The notes under the pieces are model-generated. The model saw only the letters and a list, made by a program, of their open reading frames with translations, was not told where the DNA came from and did not search any database. The translations under genes and the position numbers were made by a program. 5,880 nt of DNA, taken from the NCBI GenBank assembly GCA_910578495.1, contig CAJTRE010000064.1, positions 1 to 5,880 on the forward strand, written 5' to 3'. The DNA comes from an uncultured Dorea sp. (lineage in GTDB: Bacteria > Bacillota > Clostridia > Lachnospirales > Lachnospiraceae). This document shows positions 1 to 5,381 of this stretch, one piece after another. The first letter of the stretch is position 1. Every line of letters starts with the position of its first letter.

Positions 1-96
1 ATAAGCTTCTATGCGGCTCTCCGGCTGCTGTTCCTCCACCAGCCCGCATATATGCTCCCTGATCGCTTTCTCGTCATCCACAACTGCGATATTCAA
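1..96 (-). CDS. LytTR/AgrA-type response regulator, N-terminal part only
   Basis: Only the first 32 codons are in the window; the gene runs off the left edge. The peptide begins MNIAVVDDEKAIREHI, which is the first strand and helix of a receiver domain with the acidic pair (D8, D9) that binds Mg2+ near the phosphorylated Asp. The style (short start, VVDDEKAIREHI, then an acidic helix) is that of LytTR-family regulators such as AgrA; the DNA-binding domain is outside the window, so the family is inferred. The start is TTG at 96-94, because the ATG slightly upstream leads to a stop after nine codons, while TTG is 7 nt from an AGGTG ribosome binding site. Two direct repeats of the LytTR-target kind lie just upstream, suggesting autoregulation. 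It is separate from the VanR-like regulator at 4339-5034. Confidence 0.8.
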   Translation of the reverse strand, partial: MNIAVVDDEKAIREHICGLVEEQQPESRIEAY

Positions 97-102
97 AATC
101 CA

Positions 103-108
103 TCACCT
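103..108 (-). promoter_or_regulatory. Ribosome binding site that fixes the TTG start
   Basis: The minus strand reads AGGTGA here, with 7 nt between AGGTG and the TTG start at 96. The ATG inside this same stretch opens a frame that stops after nine codons, so the TTG is the better start for the LytTR-type regulator. Confidence 0.7.
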
Positions 109-131
109 CAAATCCTAAAAGGTATTCACTT

Positions 132-199
132 CTTATATCGACAGGAATTTTCCGTTTTTCGGGCGGAGGGAACGAAACGACCACTTTTCGGGAACGAAA
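132..199 (-). promoter_or_regulatory. Activator-type promoter with two LytTR-like direct repeats (copy A)
   Basis: A -10-like TATAAG lies at 137-132 (minus strand). At the -35 position there is only GAAAAA (160-155), so the promoter should need an activator. Immediately above this are two perfect 10-bp direct repeats, TTTCGTTCCC on the minus strand, at 177-168 and 199-190, exactly 22 bp apart. Paired direct repeats two helical turns apart, abutting a weak -35, are the usual target layout of LytTR regulators (AgrA, VirR, ComE). The site sits about 35-100 bp upstream of a LytTR-type regulator gene, which fits autoregulation. A related copy lies at 5281-5347. Repeat spacing and position are seen; the binding protein is inferred. 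Confidence 0.6.
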
Positions 200-326
200 G
201 GCATAAATGCAGTACGGAAATTTCAAAAACAGGTCTAAAGTTTTTCTCCATTCATCCGATATAGGGGCGGCACAAACGCAAACCGCCGTGTAAGCATATT
301 AACTCTGTTTCCCCCGCTTTCCAACA

Positions 327-354
327 GGCAGACCGCCGCATATGGCGGTCTGCC
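327..354. terminator. Perfect GC-rich hairpin downstream of the ABC operon
   Basis: An 11-bp perfect inverted repeat (GGCAGACCGCC / GGCGGTCTGCC) encloses a 6-nt loop, 47 bp beyond the permease stop codon. In RNA it would form a strong hairpin in either direction. Neither strand has a proper run of U directly after the stem, so it is not a classical intrinsic terminator. It may end transcription weakly, protect the 3' end of the ABC mRNA, or be a protein-binding palindrome. Flanking AACCGCCG (279-286) and its reverse complement CGGCGGTT (358-365) could form an alternative, larger stem. The rest of 97-400 holds no gene I can support; it contains this hairpin and the promoter of the left-edge regulator. 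Confidence 0.4.
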
Positions 355-400
355 ATAGCGGCGGTTAGCTTTTGTCTTTGTATTACAGATAATTCAGTTT

Positions 401-1636
401 TTACGCAACTTGATGTTTACAATATGAATGAACTGTCAAAAACAGAAACAGCGGAATTTCAACTGCTGCTGATACCAAAATGACATATGGCGTCCAAAAA
501 CTCATACCTCCTATATGCAGGAAATTAAAATCACAAAGCTGATAAAGAAAATTATTTTTCATACCTATGCCCGCTGACGGCAAAATCCCTCCAATCCATG
601 TATCACCCAAAGCTCCATACGCAAATATAGGCAGAAACAGCACCACTATGGATATCAACAACACCGTCAGGGAATCCCTGCATCTTGCAGATAAGAACAA
701 TGTGCAGCTAACGATTGCCAGTACTGAGAGAAGTCCTGCAAGTACCAAAATAATCTGTAGCTGCCCTAAATTTATATTTGGCAGATTTATAACCGAAAAC
801 AGCATCTGAAACGAAGTCTTCAGGCAGTCTGTGCCAAATGCAAGATTCAGGATTAACAGATGAATTGACATTCCCAAAATGAAAATAACTATGAATATGC
901 AACAGACCGACAAAATCCGTGTAACAGCTAATTTCATGCGTCCGTATTTAGTACAGCGCAAAATACTGTCACTGCCGGTCTGATATTCATTGGCAAAAGC
1001 AGGAGAAGCAATGGCAACACAAAGGATTGATAAAACCAAAATATACAATGTTGTATAATCAAATGCATCCCTGCTCATACCGGGATACAGGTAAAATGGC
1101 TGATCCACGTCTGCATACCTGCCTGCTGCAAACTGTCTGGCTGCCTCATATTCTTTCTGCTCAAGATTCATGGTATCGTCCAAATGAGAAACACATTTTT
1201 CATAAAAATACTGTTCCACCTCATCAGGATCAATATCCATCAAGTCTGCACCAATGCCAGTTTTTGGATCAGCAAAGGCTTCTATTAATCCCCTGAGCAT
1301 AGGGCGGATAGCCATAATATTTTCAATATAAATGTCCAGTGGGACATCATTAAGTGTACCGTATTCTTTTACATAGGATTGATATGTCCGCAGGGCTTCC
1401 GCCAACTTTTGCGGAGTAATGTTACCTGCTGTTTTTTCAAAGTAATCCCTCTTAAACTGGATTGCCGGCAATCCATTTAATTCTATGATTTTCCCATCTT
1501 CTCCCGGACGGTTAATTGATTCAAAGCTGATTGGCAGATATGCCATTACGATAGACATTAAAAGTGCAGCAGCAAGCAATGTCAAAGTACGGCGTGACTT
1601 CATAATCCGTTTTACTTCTAATCGGAATAATCGCAT
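401..1636 (-). CDS. ABC-2 type exporter permease
   Basis: This 411-residue integral membrane protein is the channel half of the exporter whose ATPase is encoded directly upstream. The N-terminus is basic (RLEVKRIMKSRRT), followed by a first membrane helix at about 17-36. A large extracytoplasmic region (about 37-192, hydrophilic and acidic) comes next, then five more helices at about 193-214, 239-264, 292-316, 321-341 and 380-402. The segment around 211-235 (ANEYQTGSDSILRCTKYGR) matches the cytoplasmic E...G...R loop common in ABC-2 permeases. I chose the ATG at 1636 although the frame stays open upstream: that ATG follows the ATPase stop by 1 bp and has a GGGGAGGG site, whereas the longer version would overlap the ATPase by 140 bp. 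Substrate unknown; export of a peptide or envelope-active compound is an inference. Confidence 0.88.
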   Translation of the reverse strand: MRLFRLEVKRIMKSRRTLTLLAAALLMSIVMAYLPISFESINRPGEDGKIIELNGLPAIQFKRDYFEKTAGNITPQKLAEALRTYQSYVKEYGTLNDVPLDIYIENIMAIRPMLRGLIEAFADPKTGIGADLMDIDPDEVEQYFYEKCVSHLDDTMNLEQKEYEAARQFAAGRYADVDQPFYLYPGMSRDAFDYTTLYILVLSILCVAIASPAFANEYQTGSDSILRCTKYGRMKLAVTRILSVCCIFIVIFILGMSIHLLILNLAFGTDCLKTSFQMLFSVINLPNINLGQLQIILVLAGLLSVLAIVSCTLFLSARCRDSLTVLLISIVVLFLPIFAYGALGDTWIGGILPSAGIGMKNNFLYQLCDFNFLHIGGMSFWTPYVILVSAAVEIPLFLFLTVHSYCKHQVA

Positions 1637-1637
1637 A

Positions 1638-2525
1638 TTAATTTCCCTCCCCTTCCAGATTTTCCTGCGGAAAATACCAAAGATACAAGTCCTCAAGCCG
1701 GGGTAATGCAGCAACTGCCCCGGAAATTTCAGGTGTTTCAGATAAATACCGGATGGATACCTGCCCGTTATCTTCACTTCGCTGATTTATCACCCTGAGC
1801 CGCATTTCATAGCTGACTAAATCTTTTGCTGGTATGGTACAAGTCCACACTTTTCCTTCAATCTCCTTCACAAGCTCATCCGCCCGGCCTATGTCCACTA
1901 TCTTTCCTGCTTTCATAATGGCGTTTTTCGTTGCAATGTACTCAATATCTGAAACAATATGAGTAGAAATCAACACAATTCTGTCATGTGAAAATTCGGA
2001 AATAAAGTTACGGAAACGTACCCGCTCTCCGGGATCAAGCCCCGCCGTTGGTTCATCCATCACAAGAATTTTCGGATCATTCAGCATAGCCTGTGCGATA
2101 CCGACACGACGCTTCATGCCTCCTGACAGTTTTGCTATCTTTTTCCCTTTTACATCAGAAAGTGTAAGCACCTCCAAAAGATGATTTATTTTCTTTGTTG
2201 TTTCTCCTGCCGGAACATCTTTCAGAGCAGCTACATATTCCAGATAATCCCTTACTGTAAAATCACGGGAATACCCAAAGTCCTGCGGCAGAAAACCAAA
2301 GATATCCCGGTAGGCTTCTCCCATTTTGCGGATATCCGTACCATCATAACAGATCACCCCACTGGTAGGTGTCATAATGCCGGCAACCATACGCATGAGA
2401 GTAGTCTTCCCCGCACCATTAGCGCCAAGCAGTCCCCAAACCCCCGGCGTGAGGGTAAGACTGGCATCATCCACAGCCATTTTGTCTTTAAACTGTTTCG
2501 TTAAATGTTCAATTTTCAGTTCCAT
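1638..2525 (-). CDS. ABC transporter ATP-binding protein
   Basis: A 295-residue cytoplasmic ATPase that powers the adjacent ABC-2 permease. All the nucleotide-binding motifs are present and intact: Walker A GANGAGKTT (34-42), Q-loop Gln81, signature LSGGM (133-137), Walker B ILVMDE (153-158), D-loop AGLD (161-164) and the switch His189 in STH. After about residue 215 there is a C-terminal extension of about 80 residues, typical of ABC-2 exporter ATPases of the drug and lantibiotic self-protection type. The ATG at 2525 has GGAG 7 nt upstream. It is the first gene of a two-gene operon, with the permease starting 1 bp after its stop. An own promoter with a VanR-like box lies upstream (2595-2659), so it can be expressed independently of the vanR-vanZ-vanS operon. 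Confidence 0.93.
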   Translation of the reverse strand: MELKIEHLTKQFKDKMAVDDASLTLTPGVWGLLGANGAGKTTLMRMVAGIMTPTSGVICYDGTDIRKMGEAYRDIFGFLPQDFGYSRDFTVRDYLEYVAALKDVPAGETTKKINHLLEVLTLSDVKGKKIAKLSGGMKRRVGIAQAMLNDPKILVMDEPTAGLDPGERVRFRNFISEFSHDRIVLISTHIVSDIEYIATKNAIMKAGKIVDIGRADELVKEIEGKVWTCTIPAKDLVSYEMRLRVINQRSEDNGQVSIRYLSETPEISGAVAALPRLEDLYLWYFPQENLEGEGN

Positions 2526-2578
2526 TACACAACTCCTTTTCCAATCCTGTTTCCAAGGGATTTATTCAACATCAAATA

Positions 2579-2611
2579 CCCCTGTCCAGTAAAAATTGTA
2601 CCAAACAGGGG
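2579..2611. repeat. Inverted repeat across the ABC-operon -10 region
   Basis: CCCCTGT (2579-2585) and ACAGGGG (2605-2611) form a perfect 7-bp inverted repeat with 19 nt between them. The candidate -10 element (2595-2600) lies inside the spacer. It may be an operator for a repressor or bending protein. The wide spacer makes an RNA hairpin less likely, and because one arm is upstream of the probable start site it would not be wholly transcribed from this promoter. Sequence seen; function inferred. Confidence 0.4.
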
Positions 2612-2625
2612 CATTTCAATCTCAA
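2595..2625 (-). promoter_or_regulatory. Candidate promoter of the ABC exporter operon
   Basis: On the minus strand, TTGAGA (2625-2620) resembles a -35 element. TACAAT (2600-2595), preceded by TG one base before it, resembles an extended -10. The spacer is 19 bp, longer than optimal, which suits a promoter needing an activator. The predicted start is about 60 bp upstream of the ATPase ATG. A direct-repeat box ends 10 bp above the -35. Confidence 0.5.
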
Positions 2626-2635
2626 ATTTTGGAAT

Positions 2636-2659
2636 GGAATAATCCTAAGAATTTCCTAA
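2636..2659 (-). promoter_or_regulatory. Candidate VanR-like binding box upstream of the ABC operon
   Basis: On the minus strand the half-sites TTAGGAAATTC and TTAGGATTATT follow each other directly, giving TTAGGA repeats 11 bp apart. Tandem half-sites one helical turn apart are how OmpR-family dimers usually bind. The 24-bp element matches the one upstream of vanR (5117-5140) at 17 positions, and both end exactly 10 bp above a -35-like hexamer. This predicts activation of the exporter by the regulator at 4339-5034; binding itself is not shown. Confidence 0.6.
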
Positions 2660-2666
2660 TACTTTG

Positions 2667-2695
2667 CTATGAAATGCTTTTTTTTCATTTCATAG
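2667..2695. repeat. AT-rich perfect hairpin between vanS and the ABC promoter
   Basis: CTATGAAATG (2667-2676) and CATTTCATAG (2686-2695) form a perfect 10-bp stem with a 9-nt loop that is nearly all T on the plus strand (A on the minus strand). It lies just after the vanS stop and just above the VanR-like box. As RNA on the minus strand it could end or stabilise the vanR-vanZ-vanS message, but no U run follows the stem, so it is a poor intrinsic terminator. It may instead act as a DNA palindrome. Confidence 0.45.
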
Positions 2696-2713
2696 TATGG
2701 AGCGTATATTTTC

Positions 2714-3778
2714 CTAATCAGAAACCGGGAGTGTAATTGTAAATGTGACTGTTTCCCCATTGCTCTGTGCCGTTATCTCACCACCATGCAGGCTGATAAT
2801 CTCCTTTGCAATAGAAAGGCCAAGCCCCGCCCCGCCTGTGTCTGACAGCCGGGCCTCGTCTAAACGGCTGAACTTCTCAAAAATATGCACTAGCTTATCT
2901 TCCGGGATTGTCTGTCCGTGGTTTCGGAATACTACGATAGCATTTCTTCCTTTCTTTTCTGCCGATATGCTGATCTCCGTATCCGGATAACTGTAAGCCG
3001 CCGCATTTTTCAAAAGGTTATTAAATACCCTTGCCAGCTTTTCCGGATCGCCTGTTACAACCAGCCCGTCCCCGGCAGAAACTCTGGCAGTGTTCCCCCT
3101 TGCAGACAAGGCAGGATACAGTTCATCTGTCACCTGGGATAAAAGGGCATATAAGTCAACCTGCATTTTTTTCAACTGCACTGCTGCCGTATGGTATCGC
3201 GTGATTTCAAATAACTCATTGATCAGCATTTCCAGACGTTCTGATTTTTCAAGGGCAATTCCCACATACTTGACTTTTTGCTCTGCCGGCATATCCGGAG
3301 CCTCGTCAAGCAGGCTCAAGTAGCCGATTACTGCCGTCAGCGGCGTGCGGATGTCATGGGCCAGGTACATGACCAGTTCGTTCTTTCTGTCTTCCGCTTC
3401 TTTTACAGCCTGATTACTAAGCAGTATGGACATTTTAATCTGGTTCATCTGCTTTTCCACTTCCCGGAGCGGTTCTGACAGCTCAATCGTAGCGTTATTC
3501 TGTTCATATACCGTCTGTGCAGCATTTATCACCTCATCCAGATAATCCCAAGGTTTCCTCCAGTAATGGTAAAAAATAACGGACAGGCCAATGACAAGGT
3601 AAAAAAAATAAAGCACATCCAGCCGCAGATACAGCCATTCAGAAATCCGGCCTGTCGACCTTGATAAAACATATTCAAGCAACGGCATTATGGCAAGACC
3701 TGCCGCCGTATAAGCAGGTATTATTGCTAAAAGCCGGGGCTGCAATTTTTCCCTTGCCGGGAAACCCTGTTTTTTCAT
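2714..3778 (-). CDS. vanS: VanS-like sensor histidine kinase
   Basis: A 354-residue membrane kinase expected to phosphorylate the VanR-like regulator of the same operon. Two membrane helices (about 13-37 and 48-70) flank an extracellular loop of only about 12 residues, so there is no separate extracellular sensor domain; sensing probably occurs in or near the membrane. A coiled-coil-like linker (about 80-135) follows. The H-box YLAHDIRTPLTAVIGYL contains the phospho-acceptor His141. The catalytic domain shows an N-box (FNNLLKNA, 252-259), a G1 region FRNHGQTIP (284-292), the F-box region EKFSRLD (301-307) and G2 TGGAGLGLSIAK (314-325). The G1 motif has Asn286 where most kinases have Asp; I recall similar sequences in VanS proteins but could not check. 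The ATG at 3778 has GGAGG 6 nt upstream and lies 12 bp after the vanZ stop. The activating signal is unknown; no van ligase gene is nearby. Confidence 0.87.
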   Translation of the reverse strand: MKKQGFPAREKLQPRLLAIIPAYTAAGLAIMPLLEYVLSRSTGRISEWLYLRLDVLYFFYLVIGLSVIFYHYWRKPWDYLDEVINAAQTVYEQNNATIELSEPLREVEKQMNQIKMSILLSNQAVKEAEDRKNELVMYLAHDIRTPLTAVIGYLSLLDEAPDMPAEQKVKYVGIALEKSERLEMLINELFEITRYHTAAVQLKKMQVDLYALLSQVTDELYPALSARGNTARVSAGDGLVVTGDPEKLARVFNNLLKNAAAYSYPDTEISISAEKKGRNAIVVFRNHGQTIPEDKLVHIFEKFSRLDEARLSDTGGAGLGLSIAKEIISLHGGEITAQSNGETVTFTITLPVSD

Positions 3779-3790
3779 AAAGCACCTCCA

Positions 3791-4309
3791 TCAGTTTGCA
3801 ATCAGAAGGACTGATAAACCGCCCGCTACCACGATTGTAACAATAGCCGCTAAAACCACAATAACAGTTTCTGCACGCTTTTTACCCCGAAATATCCTTG
3901 TGGCTGACCAATATATGCCAATCCCCGCTACCCCTCCACAGGTATTTGTTATGATGTCTGTTATGTCCGTACCTCCGACCGCCAGGATATATTGAAGAAC
4001 TTCCAGGATAAAACTGGTCATCAAAATAAGAAAAAACTTTACTTTGAACCCCGGCTCTTTTTTCAGCATACATAAATAGATACCATATGGGATAAATATT
4101 GCGACATTTTCCAAAACCTCTTTCAAGTGGAAACCCATTCCGATCTCATTATCATAATAAAACGGGATCAGGTTTATGCTCCTGATTCTGTCCAGCTCAT
4201 GGATTGATAATTGCAGTTTGAACAATATAATCCATACCAACAGAATCAAATAAACAGCAAACAAAAATGGTACAAGACAGTTTAGACCCGCCTTTTTCCT
4301 TTCTTCCAT
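3791..4309 (-). CDS. vanZ: VanZ-family membrane protein
   Basis: A 172-residue integral membrane protein. The family hallmark lies at about 98-131: an acidic helix (SFILEVLQYIL) followed by GGTDITDIITNTCGGVAGIG. An upstream NVAIFIPYGIYL helix (about 68-79) is also typical. About five membrane helices are visible (about 11-30, 66-82, 89-112, 118-138 and 148-170). The founding VanZ of Tn1546 gives low-level teicoplanin resistance without altering the cell-wall precursor, and its mechanism is unclear. A similar envelope-protection role is inferred here. The start ATG has AGGAG 6 nt upstream. It lies between vanR and vanS, 29 bp after the vanR stop and 12 bp before the vanS start, so it is co-transcribed with its regulators. 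The match is at family level; orthology with Tn1546 VanZ is not claimed. Confidence 0.87.
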   Translation of the reverse strand: MEERKKAGLNCLVPFLFAVYLILLVWIILFKLQLSIHELDRIRSINLIPFYYDNEIGMGFHLKEVLENVAIFIPYGIYLCMLKKEPGFKVKFFLILMTSFILEVLQYILAVGGTDITDIITNTCGGVAGIGIYWSATRIFRGKKRAETVIVVLAAIVTIVVAGGLSVLLIAN

Positions 4310-4338
4310 AAATATCTCCTTATCCGGGAATAAACAGG

Positions 4339-5034
4339 TTATATCTTATAACCCACTCCCCATACTGTTTTTATATATTTTGGTTTTTCTGCCGTATCTT
4401 TCAGTTTCTCCCTCAAATGGCGGACATGTACTGTAATCGTGCTGCTGTTCTTACTGTAATATTCATCTTCCCACACCCTATGGAACAGTTCTTCCAAAGT
4501 CACAACCATGCCCTGGTTTTCCAACAGAATGCGTAGGATGGAAAACTCCGTAGGTGTTAAAGATACAGCCTCCCCGCCAAGCTCACATTCATAGGTCTGC
4601 ATATTAAGAACCAGCTTTTTATAAGTAAGGACTTTTGCAGGCTCATTTTGCGGCAGTGCCGGGGTATACTTTTTATATCTCCGAAGCTGTGCCTTCACCC
4701 TGGCGATCAGTTCAAGGGGACGGAATGGTTTTGTCACATAATCATCCGCTCCCAGCGTCAGTCCTGTAATCTTATCCATTTCCTCATCTTTTGCCGTCAG
4801 CATGATCACAGGATAAGTATATTTTTCACGGATTTTCTGACAGAGGGTAAAACCATCGATATCAGGCAGCATGATATCAAGGATTGCGAGATCAGCTTCT
4901 TCAGTTTCGATAAAAGCCAGTGCTTCCCTTGCAGAATAATATTTATAAATGGTATAATTTTCATTCATCAGATAAACTTCAAGCAGATCTGCAATATCCT
5001 TTTCATCATCAACAATCAAAATCCTTTCAGACAT
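4339..5034 (-). CDS. vanR: VanR-like response regulator (OmpR/PhoB family)
   Basis: A 231-residue two-domain regulator at full family length. The receiver domain has the acidic pair D9/D10, the phosphorylation site D53 (AILDIMLPDIDG), T80 and the switch Lys102 in the KPF motif. After a short linker, the winged-helix domain (about 132-231) includes LTPTEFSILRILLENQG, the recognition helix region NSSTITVHVRHLREKL and the C-terminal KYIKTVWGVGYKI. From memory, stretches such as YPVIMLT, KITGLTLGADDYVTKPFRPLELIARVKAQLRRYKK and the C-terminus are very close to VanR of Tn1546. The ATG has GGAGG 8 nt upstream. It is the first gene of the vanR-vanZ-vanS operon. A promoter with an 11-bp-period direct-repeat box (5117-5140) lies upstream, consistent with autoactivation as known for VanR. 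It probably also controls the ABC operon through the matching box at 2636-2659. Confidence 0.93.
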   Translation of the reverse strand: MSERILIVDDEKDIADLLEVYLMNENYTIYKYYSAREALAFIETEEADLAILDIMLPDIDGFTLCQKIREKYTYPVIMLTAKDEEMDKITGLTLGADDYVTKPFRPLELIARVKAQLRRYKKYTPALPQNEPAKVLTYKKLVLNMQTYECELGGEAVSLTPTEFSILRILLENQGMVVTLEELFHRVWEDEYYSKNSSTITVHVRHLREKLKDTAEKPKYIKTVWGVGYKI

Positions 5035-5077
5035 ACAGGCCGCCTCCTTCTATGTTAAAACTATCTATTCCTATGAA

Positions 5078-5106
5078 TTTATCATATTTTCTTTCAAAAA
5101 TCCCAA
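5078..5106 (-). promoter_or_regulatory. Candidate proximal promoter of vanR-vanZ-vanS
   Basis: On the minus strand, TTGGGA (5106-5101) and GATAAA (5083-5078) are separated by 17 bp. Both hexamers are imperfect (four of six consensus bases each), as expected for a promoter that needs an activator. Transcription would start about 35-40 bp upstream of the vanR ATG. TATGAT at 5086-5081 is an alternative -10 but then lacks a good -35. Confidence 0.5.
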
Positions 5107-5116
5107 TAAAACGTAT

Positions 5117-5140
5117 GAGATATTATTAAGATTCTCCTAA
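5117..5140 (-). promoter_or_regulatory. Candidate VanR-like binding box upstream of vanR
   Basis: The minus strand has TTAGGAGAATC followed directly by TTAATAATATC: two half-sites 11 bp apart, the second degenerate. It matches the box of the ABC operon (2636-2659) at 17 of 24 positions and ends 10 bp above the -35-like TTGGGA, the same distance as at the ABC promoter. This supports autoregulation by the VanR-like protein. Confidence 0.58.
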
Positions 5141-5165
5141 TCCCGCCAAATATCCATCAATATAT

Positions 5166-5249
5166 TTATTTCGTATCTTTCATCATTAGCCGCACAAACT
5201 CCATATCACATATCTACTGTTCGCCATTTCCTATTACTTCGGCAGAATA
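5166..5249 (-). pseudogene. Possible remnant of a small gene between the two upstream promoters
   Basis: One minus-strand frame reads YSAEVIGNGEQ, a TAG stop (5216-5214), then ICDMEFVRLMMKDTK and a TAA stop. The second part has its own ATG (5204) but no convincing ribosome binding site. The residue pattern looks protein-like on both sides of the single stop, and the piece lies downstream of the distal promoter at 5281-5347, so it could be the decayed tail of a gene that promoter once served. I do not recognise the family, and such a short open stretch could be chance. Otherwise 5035-5441 contains only regulatory elements that I can support. Confidence 0.25.
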
Positions 5250-5280
5250 CCGTTCCCGCTAAAGCAAAAGCATCCACTGA

Positions 5281-5347
5281 ATTATACCATAAAAATTTTC
5301 TGTTTTTCACCCGATGGCACGAAATGACTATTTTTCGGGAATAGAAA
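5281..5347 (-). promoter_or_regulatory. Distal promoter with LytTR-like repeats (copy B)
   Basis: On the minus strand there is a perfect TATAAT (5286-5281) with an extended-10 TG just before it, and only TGAAAA (5309-5304) at the -35 position. Above it are two related half-sites, TTTCGTGCC (5324-5316) and TTTCTATTCCC (5347-5337), about 22-23 bp apart. The arrangement and much of the surrounding sequence (about 5264-5364) align with copy A (about 114-215), roughly two thirds identical by eye. Transcripts would run leftward toward vanR with a leader of about 240 nt. The same region is also upstream of the divergent gene at 5442, so the bound regulator could affect both. Confidence 0.5.
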
Positions 5348-5381
5348 GCACAGATTTACTATGGCATCCTTCCGCATTTTA

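Noticed and set aside
52..264. 70-codon plus-strand open frame at the left edge
   Set aside because: It runs antisense through the LytTR-type regulator start and then through the direct-repeat promoter; no ribosome binding site is seen and the composition is unconvincing.
401..1777. Longer 458-residue version of the permease starting at 1777
   Set aside because: It would overlap the ATPase by 140 bp and its extra N-terminus is the antisense-frame reading of conserved ATPase codons. The ATG at 1636 is 1 bp after the ATPase stop and has a good ribosome binding site.
2181..2592. Plus-strand open frames opposite the ABC ATPase
   Set aside because: They are antisense to Walker A and signature-motif codons, and their residue composition is not protein-like.
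2667..2685. Stem plus T run on the plus strand resembling an intrinsic terminator
   Set aside because: The T run is the loop of the 2667-2695 hairpin and does not follow a completed stem; no plus-strand gene ends there.
2704..2716. Third TTAGGA motif at the vanS stop codon
   Set aside because: It is a single half-site with no partner 11 bp away and no promoter at the right distance, so it was not counted as a regulator box.
4648..5058. 136-codon plus-strand open frame opposite vanR
   Set aside because: It lies antisense to a strongly conserved response regulator, has no convincing ribosome binding site and gives a Cys/His/Phe-rich product typical of a shadow frame.
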